From Cardiobacteriales bacterium (GTDB lineage: Bacteria > Pseudomonadota > Gammaproteobacteria > Cardiobacteriales > Wohlfahrtiimonadaceae): 10,598 nucleotides of DNA. This document shows positions 1-7,540 of the stretch, one piece after another (positions within the stretch are counted from its first letter, which is position 1; every line of letters starts with the position of its first letter). A program made the position numbers and the translations under genes. The stretch spans positions 1 to 10,598 of the forward strand of contig JASLFR010000030.1 in NCBI GenBank assembly GCA_030150565.1, written 5' to 3'. The notes beneath the pieces were generated by a model that saw only the letters and a program-made list of their open reading frames with translations, was not told where the DNA came from and searched no databases.

Positions 1-1
1 G

Positions 2-1273
2 CTTCCTCGCGCTATTCGTCGAAATTTTGTTCCGCTTCCTGAGGTTGCTAAAGAGCTCTTAGCATCGCTCACTTTTGGGGAGGGGAATCTCTATTATCAG
101 ATGAGCGATTATCTCTCTAAGAGAGCAAATATCTCTATTGAACCTCACCAATTTGATGAAACACGGCTCGATAAGCATCTTAGAATGAATCTGCGAGTAA
201 TCGATTCTGGTGGAAAGAGCTTAGCAGAGGGGAGAGATCTCTACGCTCTTCAGGAGCAGTTCCAAGCCCGTGCTGAGAGCGCTTTTAAGCAGTTAGCAGA
301 GGGGCAGATTAGAGTGACTAAAAAGGGGAGAAGAGGAGCAGAGAGGGGGGAGAAGAGTCTTGAAGAGTCACAATCTACCAAAGCTGTGGAGAAGCGGACC
401 TTTGACCTTAATGATTGGAAGATTGAGCCAGAAGTTACCTTTGAACGCAATGGGATAGAGTTGCGGGGCTACCCTGCGCTTGAGTTGAAAGAGGGGGTAT
501 TGAGTGAGCATCTCTTCGATCGACAGGCAGTTGCGGAGGCGCGCCATCTTGAGACACTCATCACACTTGGCTTAAAAGAGCTCAATGAGCAGGTGAAGTA
601 TCTGCGTAAACAGTGGCCCAATTTTGGGAAATTGGTCTTGATGTTTAGGCAGGTGGGGAATGAATCAGCACTGCGTGAGGATCTGATGCGTGCCATCATT
701 CAAGATGGGTTTGCAACAGAGAAATTAGCGCGAGATAGTGGGGCTTTTGCTGAAAGAATCCAATTTTTACGCAAAAATATCGTTAAAGAGGCGACCGATT
801 TAAGTGCTCTAATCGTCGCTATTTTTGAGAATTATCGGGAGGTGAGAGAGGCGCTCAATCGCCTTCATCCAATGAATCGGGCTCTTATTGAGAAGAGTGT
901 AAAGGCGCACTTAGATCGGCTCATCTACCTCAATTTTATTAGTGAAACACCAAAAGCGTGGCGTGGGCATCTCCCCCGTTATCTTGAGGCGTTAAAGGTG
1001 CGGATTGAACGTTTCCCTCAAAATATTGAGCGGGATCGGGAGCATAGTGCGCTGATCGATCAACATCTATCACAATTGAGATCGGCTGAGCTCTTTTTGA
1101 AAGAGCGGGAGATGGTCGATCCTAAAGTGGTGCGTTACCGCTGGTTGATTGAAGAGCTTGCAGTCTCTCTCTTTGCACAACCGATGAAGACTTCAGAGAG
1201 TATCTCCCCTAAGCGGTTGAAAAAACTGTGGGAAGAGATCGATCTGGAGATGAAAAATAGTAGCTATCACTAA
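2..1273 (+). CDS. hrpA: ATP-dependent RNA helicase HrpA, C-terminal part (5' end outside window)
   Basis: The reading frame is open from base 2 to the TAA at 1271-1273, giving about 423 residues with no start in view, so this is the C-terminal third of a roughly 1,300-residue protein. Near the left edge it reads IRRNFVPLPEVAKELL, matching the region of E. coli HrpA just after its helicase core. The rest corresponds to the DUF3418-type C-terminal domain, ending in RYRWLIEELAVSLFAQ and ISPKRLKKLWEEI, close to the HrpA C-terminus. HrpA is a DEAH-box RNA helicase that acts on mRNA and on stalled or collided ribosomes; that role comes from the family, since the Walker and DEAH motifs lie off-window. 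The first in-window ATG (101) follows no convincing ribosome-binding site and is internal. A charged stretch near codons 100-130 (KKGRRGAERGEKSLEES) looks like a linker. No T-tract terminator follows. Confidence 0.92.
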   Translation, partial: LPRAIRRNFVPLPEVAKELLASLTFGEGNLYYQMSDYLSKRANISIEPHQFDETRLDKHLRMNLRVIDSGGKSLAEGRDLYALQEQFQARAESAFKQLAEGQIRVTKKGRRGAERGEKSLEESQSTKAVEKRTFDLNDWKIEPEVTFERNGIELRGYPALELKEGVLSEHLFDRQAVAEARHLETLITLGLKELNEQVKYLRKQWPNFGKLVLMFRQVGNESALREDLMRAIIQDGFATEKLARDSGAFAERIQFLRKNIVKEATDLSALIVAIFENYREVREALNRLHPMNRALIEKSVKAHLDRLIYLNFISETPKAWRGHLPRYLEALKVRIERFPQNIERDREHSALIDQHLSQLRSAELFLKEREMVDPKVVRYRWLIEELAVSLFAQPMKTSESISPKRLKKLWEEIDLEMKNSSYH

Positions 1274-1454
1274 ATTAAATCGATTTTAGAGGCGGAATAA
1301 TGCACCCTTTAGAGCGGGGTGCGCTATACTTCACTCTCGAAGAGAGGTAGAGAGAGTGCTCAATTGAGTATTGGGCGCTTTAAATCTGTGCAGGATTAAC
1401 TCTTTGAAATTGAGTTATTGCCTACTCTCCGCCCAAAATTGAAGCGTTTGCGCC
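1274..1454. other. Gap after hrpA: palindromic non-coding sequence
   Basis: This is the first half of a 385-base gene-free stretch. It contains GCACCC (1302-1307) with GGGTGC (1317-1322), CACTCTC (1332-1338) with GAGAGTG (1352-1358), ATACT (1326-1330) with AGTAT (1367-1371), GCGC (1321-1324) with GCGC (1375-1378), and TAACTC (1397-1402) with GAGTTA (1412-1417). The middle sets nest into one imperfect stem of about 58 bases. None is followed by a T run, so I do not call a rho-independent terminator for hrpA. The nested stem could stabilise the hrpA 3' end or belong to an unrecognised small RNA. A possible frame at 1418-1642 (TTG start) has no ribosome-binding site and runs through the promoter and hairpins, so I do not count it as a gene. 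Confidence 0.5.
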
Positions 1455-1482
1455 TTGCCTTTTCGAAGTCGGTGCGTATAAT
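1455..1482 (+). promoter_or_regulatory. Sigma70-type promoter of the DEAD-box helicase gene
   Basis: TTGCCT (1455-1460) and a perfect TATAAT (1477-1482) are 16 bases apart. Transcription would start near 1488-1490, giving a leader of about 170 nt before the ATG at 1659. It is the best promoter match in the gap. A second TATAAT at 1510-1515 lacks a -35 partner at usable spacing and forms part of a hairpin. Confidence 0.65.
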
Positions 1483-1488
1483 TATCGC

Positions 1489-1646
1489 CTTCTCATCGCC
1501 CTGTAAGTTTATAATCCGTTGCGATTATAGCGTAAGTGTCTTGACACTTAATCTGTTCCGGTCGATGTCTTCTATCGCTGGAATGTTCAAGACATTCTCA
1601 TATTCATTATTTTATAGAAAGGACGTTTTAGCACTCTGCTAAAGCG
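1489..1646 (+). promoter_or_regulatory. Structured 5' leader of the DEAD-box helicase mRNA
   Basis: Between the predicted start of transcription and the coding region there are four clear stems. Stem A is TATAATC/GATTATA (1510-1516/1523-1529). Stem B is TAAGTGTC/GACACTTA (1533-1540/1543-1550), closing a CUUG tetraloop. Stem C is GAATGT/ACATTC (1581-1586/1592-1597), with loop TCAAG. Stem D lies at 1624-1646. A weaker CGAT/ATCG pair (1563-1566/1574-1577) lies between B and C. The loops of B (CUUG) and C (CAAG) are complementary, and the match extends to 8 bases (TGTCTTGA 1537-1544 with TCAAGACA 1587-1594). Two exclusive folds, or a loop-loop contact, are therefore possible. Long structured leaders are known for cold-inducible helicase mRNAs such as E. 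coli deaD; a regulatory role here is inference. Confidence 0.5.
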
Positions 1647-1658
1647 ATTACGCTATTT
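1618..1658 (+). promoter_or_regulatory. Split ribosome-binding site: Shine-Dalgarno, hairpin, then start codon
   Basis: The only good Shine-Dalgarno sequence is AAAGGA (1618-1623), 35 bases before the ATG at 1659, which is too far for normal use. The sequence between begins with a 10-bp stem (1624-1633 with 1637-1646, one G-U pair, loop CTC). If that stem forms, the effective spacing falls to 12 bases. No in-frame ATG, GTG or TTG lies between, because a TAG at 1629-1631 closes the frame. The start at 1659 is also supported by the usual DEAD-box N-terminus right after it. Confidence 0.55.
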
Positions 1659-3278
<1,620 letters not shown>

Positions 3279-3314
3279 GTGCTAAATAGAGTAGTGTTTT
3301 AATTTAAAGAGTAG

Positions 3315-3341
3315 AAGAGGCGTAATAGACGCCTCTTTTTT
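3315..3341 (+). terminator. Rho-independent terminator of the DEAD-box helicase gene
   Basis: A perfect 9-bp stem, AAGAGGCGT (3315-3323) with ACGCCTCTT (3329-3337), closes a 5-base loop and runs into a T6 tract (3336-3341). It lies 37 bases past the helicase stop. Read on the minus strand, the stem is followed by only a weak T-rich stretch, so it may partly stop transcripts from the minus-strand HAD gene as well. Confidence 0.9.
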
Positions 3342-3370
3342 ATCTCTGTTAAAAGAGGGGGGAATTGACT

Positions 3371-3979
3371 CTACTCACTCCGTAGTGCGCTGTAGAGAAG
3401 GGAGAAATCTTTAAAGTAAAATTGAGCTTTATCGGGGCTAATATTCTCTTCACGATTAATTAAGAGAGTGTGAGTTCCTGCATTGATTCCAGCATCGATA
3501 TCGAAGTGATAATCCCCCACCATAATGGCGTTTTGAGGGGAGACTTGCCACGATGCTAAAATCGATAAAATTCCGTCAGGATTCGGTTTTGAGGGGGCTT
3601 CCCCTCTCCCTAAGATAAGATGGGGCTCAAAGTAGGGGAGCAGTCCAATTCTCTCTAAAGTAAGAAGGGCTAAAGAGCGCTCGTTACGGGTTAGAAGAGC
3701 GAGTTTCCGCCCATTTTTATGGAGCCATTGAACCGTCTCAACCGCCATTGGGGAGGGTTTAGCATTATTGGCGATCTCCCGCCCATTCTCATAGAGCCAC
3801 TCAAGCTTCTGATCCGCCTCCTCTTTAGGGAGGGTTTGAAGAAATTTTAAGATATCTGTCTCCCCTTCAGGCAATCCCACCATCTTTCTCATATAGGGGA
3901 AGTTATGCTCTGGAATCGTGAGGGTGCCATCCATATCAAAAATCCAGTAGTTGAGGGAGCGTAAGAGATCGAGATTCAT
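3371..3979 (-). CDS. HAD-family (subfamily IA-like) phosphatase
   Basis: The protein has 202 residues. I start it at the ATG at 3979, because AAAAGGAG stands 9 bases before it on the minus strand and the next residues run straight into the HAD core. An upstream in-frame ATG at 4051 would add 24 residues (IATLTTFRHTKVINHHPQKE) that include the translated ribosome-binding site, so I reject it. Motif I is FDMDGTLT with nucleophile D15 and general acid D17. Motif II is LLTRN (about 95-99), motif III the Lys of KPNPDG, and motif IV GDYHFDIDAG. The cap between motifs I and II is small and helical, as in phosphoglycolate-phosphatase-like enzymes. It probably hydrolyses a small phosphate ester in the cytoplasm; the substrate cannot be read from sequence. 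It stands alone between larger gaps. Confidence 0.87.
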   Translation of the reverse strand: MNLDLLRSLNYWIFDMDGTLTIPEHNFPYMRKMVGLPEGETDILKFLQTLPKEEADQKLEWLYENGREIANNAKPSPMAVETVQWLHKNGRKLALLTRNERSLALLTLERIGLLPYFEPHLILGRGEAPSKPNPDGILSILASWQVSPQNAIMVGDYHFDIDAGINAGTHTLLINREENISPDKAQFYFKDFSLLYSALRSE

Positions 3980-3982
3980 AAT

Positions 3983-3992
3983 AATTTTCTCC
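3983..3992 (-). promoter_or_regulatory. Ribosome-binding site that sets the HAD phosphatase start
   Basis: On the minus strand AAGGAG is followed by AAAATTATT and then ATG (3979). This is the only good site near the gene's 5' end and it favours the 202-residue form. A short inverted repeat, GTGAT/ATCAC (4001-4005/4011-4015), lies just upstream of it. Confidence 0.7.
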
Positions 3993-4251
3993 TTTTGAGG
4001 GTGATGATTGATCACTTTAGTGTGGCGAAAAGTGGTGAGCGTTGCAATCACTCCCCATTAAAATGATTTCTGAATAGTAAGCGTTGAGGCGAGCTGAATC
4101 CCTCTTCTCTCTTATTTTTCTTAAGTGGGTGAAAGTTACCCGAATTCTCCTCAATCTTATCTTTAAAAATGGGTGTGAACGTGATAACGTCTTAATGATT
4201 GTAAATAAGAATCATTTATAGGGGTGTATGGGAGTGTACCTCTATAAAGAT
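3993..4251. other. Gene-free gap between HAD phosphatase and RNase D genes
   Basis: The 318 bases between the two minus-strand genes contain no coding frame I can support; plus-strand ATGs give only 8- to 28-residue frames without good ribosome-binding sites. Visible structure: inverted repeat AATGATT (4194-4200) with AATCATT (4210-4216), spacer 9; the direct repeat AACGT-GAT-AACGT around 4178-4190; and a terminator at the right end. The promoter of the HAD gene should lie here on the minus strand, but I found no -35/-10 pair at good spacing. Confidence 0.5.
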
Positions 4252-4287
4252 AGGGCTCTTCTCAAGAAATTGGGAAGAGCCTTTTTT
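4252..4287 (+). terminator. Rho-independent terminator pointing rightward, with no gene upstream on that strand
   Basis: GGCTCTTC (4254-4261) pairs with GAAGAGCC (4274-4281) across a 12-base loop, extended by A-T and G-U pairs at the base, and runs into six Ts (4282-4287). This is the canonical plus-strand orientation. On the minus strand the same stem follows the RNase D stop but is trailed only by CTATCTTTATAG, so it would be a poorer terminator for that gene. It may serve RNase D anyway, or end a small plus-strand RNA. Confidence 0.7.
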
Positions 4288-4297
4288 ATTGCGCTTT

Positions 4298-5293
4298 CTA
4301 CTCCCCTTTAATCAGCGCTTTTAATTCATTCGCTAATGCATGATTGGCAGGGGGGAGATTCTCCTCTTTTGGTGAAGACTCTCCATCTGTTCCACTTTTA
4401 TCTGCTCTCTTCTCCTCTTTAGGGGAGTGGTAGTGCTGAACCGCATCTTCAAAAGCCCATCGAGTCTTATTGGGGAGTGAATTGAGGATAGGGTGCCCTA
4501 CAGGATCATTTTTGGGATTTACAAAGGCGCGGGCGGCTTGAATGAGCAACTCATCTTTTGCGATCCACCGTCTTGGCGAATCGGCATCGATGGCGAGCTC
4601 TTCTCTACTTTGGGCGATCAATTTTAGAAGGCGCATCTCATGCCCTTTTAAGATCTGTCTCCCCTTTACACGATTCCCTACAGCATCAAAATTGGGCTCA
4701 AAGCGGGTTCGATCACTATATTTTTGGTGCTGCTGTTGGAGGGATTTCTCCAATCCTTTCTCATGAATCTTCGCCATGATCTTTTCATAACACTCTAAGA
4801 GATAACGCACATCATCATAAGCGTACTCAATCTGCTTAGGGGAGAGGGGGCGTTCATCCCAGCGGGTTCGAGTCTGATCTTTCTCTAACGTTACCCCCTC
4901 TAAGAGCTCTACCATTTTGCGGTAACTGATGCATTTATACTCCTTCTTATCGGGCGCGATTAGATGCATTCCGATCTGAGTATCAAAAATGGGGGTGGGA
5001 AGAATCTCTAAGGTGTGAAGGAGAGTCTCAAAATCTTGGCTCGGCGCGTGAAAGACTTTGATGATTTCAGGTGCTGTGAGTAGTGTTTTTAACCGATCGA
5101 GATTCTTAATCGCAAGTGGATCGATGCAAGCAACCTCCTCTTTAGTACCGATCTGTATGAGTGAGAGCTTTGGGAAATAGGTGCGGACCCGCATAAATTC
5201 AGTATCGACAGCGATCGCTCTCCTCTCCTCTAGGAGTCGGTCACACCACTCATCTAATCTCTTCTGTTCATCAAAATAGAGGCTCTTCTTCAT
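4298..5293 (-). CDS. rnd: Ribonuclease D
   Basis: The protein has 331 residues. It is a DEDDy-type 3'-5' exoribonuclease: Exo I AVDTEF (D30, E32), Exo II HAPSQDFETL (D87), conserved FDTQ (D104), and Exo III YAYDD with Y157 and D161. Conserved RTYFPKLSLIQI (37-48) and LEKDQTRTRWDERPLS match E. coli RNase D closely. One HRDC-like helical domain follows (about 208-290). RNase D trims the 3' ends of tRNA precursors and small stable RNAs. The protein is about 45 residues shorter than the 375-residue E. coli enzyme and ends in a charged, Lys/Glu/Ser-rich tail (about 290-315), so the second helical domain is missing or reduced. The ribosome-binding site is weak (GCGGAT), but the start fits the family. 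It is transcribed from its own promoter, divergent from rtcB. Confidence 0.93.
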   Translation of the reverse strand: MKKSLYFDEQKRLDEWCDRLLEERRAIAVDTEFMRVRTYFPKLSLIQIGTKEEVACIDPLAIKNLDRLKTLLTAPEIIKVFHAPSQDFETLLHTLEILPTPIFDTQIGMHLIAPDKKEYKCISYRKMVELLEGVTLEKDQTRTRWDERPLSPKQIEYAYDDVRYLLECYEKIMAKIHEKGLEKSLQQQHQKYSDRTRFEPNFDAVGNRVKGRQILKGHEMRLLKLIAQSREELAIDADSPRRWIAKDELLIQAARAFVNPKNDPVGHPILNSLPNKTRWAFEDAVQHYHSPKEEKRADKSGTDGESSPKEENLPPANHALANELKALIKGE

Positions 5294-5328
5294 AATTTAT
5301 CCGCTTTTCCCATTCTATAAAGGGTTAA

Positions 5329-5357
5329 AGTATACGGATTTTGCCCCCCTCTTTCAG
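5329..5357 (-). promoter_or_regulatory. Likely sigma70-type promoter of rnd
   Basis: Read on the minus strand, CTGAAA (5357-5352) and TATACT (5334-5329) are 17 bases apart, putting the start of transcription near 5322 and leaving a leader of about 30 nt before the ATG at 5293. The -35 matches 4 of 6 consensus bases and the -10 matches 5 of 6. Confidence 0.5.
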
Positions 5358-5373
5358 ATAATCTCATCTTTTA

Positions 5374-5413
5374 ACCATTTTCATAATCATTACAGCTTTT
5401 CCGTTAAAATGGT
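5374..5413. promoter_or_regulatory. Inverted repeat upstream of rtcB, possible operator
   Basis: ACCATTTT (5374-5381) and AAAATGGT (5406-5413) form a perfect 8-bp inverted repeat with a 24-base spacer that also contains the small palindrome TAATCATTA (5384-5392). The right arm overlaps TAAAAT (5405-5410), a possible -10 for rtcB, although no good -35 is visible. It could be an operator or a hairpin near the 5' end of the mRNA. I see no sigma54-type promoter like the one used by RtcR-controlled rtc operons. Confidence 0.35.
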
Positions 5414-5449
5414 GAGCGATCAGTTGTTATGAAAGGAGGAATTTAAGCG

Positions 5450-6688
5450 ATGAGTCGTAAAGAGCATTCTCACTATATTGAGCATCGTGTTAAGGGAGCA
5501 CACCCTATTAAGATGTGGACTAAAGGGGTGCCTGTTGATGATAAAGCGAAAAAACAGCTGGAGCAGACCGCTTCACTCCCCATCATCTATAGCCATATTG
5601 CGGTGATGCCCGATGTCCATTATGGATTAGGTTCAACGGTGGGTTCTGTCATTCCTACTAAAAAAGCGATTATTCCCGCTGCAGTTGGGGTCGATTTGGG
5701 GTGTGGAATGATGGCGGTGCAGACGTCACTCACTGCAAAAGATCTCCCCGATAATTTAGCCCCGTTACGTATTGAGTGGGAGCGGGTGATTCCACATGGG
5801 CGAACCGTTGGGCGAAAGATTAAGCGAGATAAAGGATCGTGGGAGAAGACGCCAGAGCGGGTGGATCGTTACTGGGCAGAGTTACTTCCAAGTTTTAAAA
5901 AGATTACCGATAAATATCCCCGTTTTCTTAAGAGCAATCATCATAAGCACCTCGGTACGCTCGGCACGGGGAATCATTTTGTGGAGCTCTGTTTAGATCT
6001 TAATGATCGTGTCTGGATTATGCTTCACAGCGGTTCTCGTGGAGTGGGAAATGCGATTGGAACCTTCTTTATTGAGAAAGCGAAGGAGGAGATGCTTCGT
6101 CTTGATCGAACATTGCCTGATAAAAACTTAGCGTATCTCGATGAGGGGAGTCGCTATTTTGACGATTATTTAGAGGCGGTGGAGTGGGCTCAAAATTATG
6201 CCCGTAAAAATCGGGAGGTGATGATGGAGCATGCGATTAAAGCGTTGCGTAAAATCGTTCCTAAACCTTTTACCCTTACCGAGTCGGCGATCAATTGTCA
6301 TCACAACTATGTAGAAGAGGAGGAGCACTTTGGCGAATCGCTCTACATTACCCGTAAGGGGGCGGTCTCTGCTCGTAGAGGGGAGCTTGGAATTATTCCA
6401 GGATCGATGGGGGCGAAGAGCTTTATTGTTCGTGGGCTTGGAAATGAGGCGAGTTTCTGCTCCTGCTCTCATGGTGCGGGGCGAGTGATGAGCCGTACGG
6501 AAGCGAAAAGAAGAGTCTCCCTTGAAGAGCATCTTAAAGCGACGGAAGGGGTTGAGTGCCGTAAAGATGCGGATGTTATCGACGAAACACCGAGCGCTTA
6601 TAAAGATATTGAGGCGGTAATGGCAGCACAATCTGATCTTGTTGAGGTTGTGCATGAATTGAAGCAGATTGTCTGTGTAAAGGGGTAA
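5450..6688 (+). CDS. rtcB: RNA-splicing ligase RtcB
   Basis: This 412-residue protein is very similar along its whole length to E. coli RtcB (408 residues). RtcB joins RNA 2',3'-cyclic-phosphate (via 3'-phosphate) ends to 5'-OH ends, using GTP and Mn2+, through an enzyme-GMP intermediate. Visible landmarks: MWTKGVPV near the N-terminus, metal ligands D82 and C85 in VDLGCGM, GTGNHFVE (H176), HSGSRGVG (H193), CHHNYVE (H284-H285), GSMGAKSF, and CSHGAGR, whose H341 is the expected guanylylated histidine. All active-site residues are intact. The N-terminus is about 7 residues longer than in E. coli. A very strong ribosome-binding site, GAAAGGAGGA, lies 9 bases before the ATG. No rtcA, rtcR or archease gene is nearby; instead it heads a tight operon with thiM, thiE and thiD. 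Confidence 0.96.
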   Translation: MSRKEHSHYIEHRVKGAHPIKMWTKGVPVDDKAKKQLEQTASLPIIYSHIAVMPDVHYGLGSTVGSVIPTKKAIIPAAVGVDLGCGMMAVQTSLTAKDLPDNLAPLRIEWERVIPHGRTVGRKIKRDKGSWEKTPERVDRYWAELLPSFKKITDKYPRFLKSNHHKHLGTLGTGNHFVELCLDLNDRVWIMLHSGSRGVGNAIGTFFIEKAKEEMLRLDRTLPDKNLAYLDEGSRYFDDYLEAVEWAQNYARKNREVMMEHAIKALRKIVPKPFTLTESAINCHHNYVEEEEHFGESLYITRKGAVSARRGELGIIPGSMGAKSFIVRGLGNEASFCSCSHGAGRVMSRTEAKRRVSLEEHLKATEGVECRKDADVIDETPSAYKDIEAVMAAQSDLVEVVHELKQIVCVKG

Positions 6689-6691
6689 TGG

Positions 6692-7540
6692 ATGAGTGGC
6701 AAAGATGAGTATATTTTCAGCAGTTTAAGTGGCAGTGAATTGCAAAGATGGGAAGAGTCGTTTCGGGAGCGGATCCCTCTTATTCACTGTATGACCAATA
6801 GTGTGGTGGAGAATTTTACAGCCAATTCTCTTTTAGCGGTGGGGGCTTCTCCCGCAATGATTCCTGAAGGGGAGGAGGCGGAGCTCTTCCAAAAAGCAGC
6901 AGATGCGCTACTCATCAATATTGGGACTTTTAAGATCACTCAAGGGGAGGCGATGTTAAGAGCGATCGCTTCTGCAAATAGGGAGCAGAAACCTTGGGTG
7001 CTCGATCCTGTTGCCGTTAGCCCTCTGTTAACGCTCCGTTCAGAGTGGGCGAGAGAGGCGATCAAGCTACGCCCTACACTCATTCGGGGAAATCCGTCAG
7101 AGATTCTCTACCTTGCAGGGGAGAGTGGGCATGGGCGGGGAACAGATTCCCTTTTAGAATCTAATCAAGCGGTTGATGCGGCAAAAAAATTAGCGATAGA
7201 GAGTGGTGCGATTGTTGCAGTGACAGGGGCGGTGGATTATATCGTCTCTCCCAGTGGAACAAAGATCTATACTGTTCCATTTGGGTCAGAATGGCTCACC
7301 AAAATTACAGGGGCAGGATGCGCACTCTCAGCCTTTGTTGCAGCAGCGCTCTCCCTCTCTACAGATTTAGAAGAGCGAGTAGAGCTAGCTACTTTTGCGT
7401 GTAGTAAGAGCGCTGCTGCAGGCGCATTTGCAGAGCGGAAAGCCCGCAGTCGAGGGGAGGGATTAGGCTCCTTTATGGTCTATTATCTCGATTACCTCTC
7501 TCAAACTTTTTCATATCAGGAGTTGATTCATGACGTCTAA
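6692..7540 (+). CDS. thiM: Hydroxyethylthiazole kinase ThiM
   Basis: The protein has 282 residues. It phosphorylates 5-(2-hydroxyethyl)-4-methylthiazole with ATP, a salvage step for the thiazole half of thiamine. Family signatures are HCMTNSVVENFTANSLLAVG (32-51), LDPVAVS (104-110), IRGNPSEI (131-138) and ITGAGCALSAF (205-215), where G209-C210 is the catalytic loop with the Cys found in ThiM enzymes. It is about 20 residues longer than E. coli ThiM, with the extra length mainly at the N-terminus (about 10) and in the segment before the C-terminus. Only 3 bases separate it from the rtcB stop, and its ribosome-binding site (AAAGGGG, 6 bases before the ATG) lies inside the rtcB 3' end, so it is probably translationally coupled to rtcB. 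Its own end overlaps thiE by 11 bases. Confidence 0.95.
   Translation: MSGKDEYIFSSLSGSELQRWEESFRERIPLIHCMTNSVVENFTANSLLAVGASPAMIPEGEEAELFQKAADALLINIGTFKITQGEAMLRAIASANREQKPWVLDPVAVSPLLTLRSEWAREAIKLRPTLIRGNPSEILYLAGESGHGRGTDSLLESNQAVDAAKKLAIESGAIVAVTGAVDYIVSPSGTKIYTVPFGSEWLTKITGAGCALSAFVAAALSLSTDLEERVELATFACSKSAAAGAFAERKARSRGEGLGSFMVYYLDYLSQTFSYQELIHDV

Noticed and set aside
1541..1576. TTGACA at 1541-1546 as a second -35 for the helicase
   Set aside because: No -10-like hexamer lies 15-19 bases downstream; the TTGACA is part of the hairpin arm at 1533-1550.
1418..1642. 74-codon plus-strand frame upstream of the DEAD-box helicase
   Set aside because: It starts at TTG without a ribosome-binding site, overlaps the promoter and all leader hairpins, and its product resembles nothing I know.
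3980..4051. 24-residue N-terminal extension of the HAD phosphatase
   Set aside because: The extension would translate through the AAGGAG ribosome-binding site of the internal ATG and adds nothing resembling the HAD family.
4228..4314. 28-codon plus-strand frame through the orphan terminator
   Set aside because: It spans the terminator and the end of rnd, and its composition is unremarkable.
6170..6655. 161-codon minus-strand frame inside rtcB
   Set aside because: It is antisense to a highly conserved gene and shows no recognisable domain.
5210..6970. Two copies of the 10-bp palindrome AGCGATCGCT (5210-5219 and 6961-6970), like cyanobacterial HIP1
   Set aside because: Both encode Arg-Ala-Ile-Ala with the same preferred codons inside rnd and thiM, so shared codon bias explains them; two copies are too few to argue for a dispersed element.
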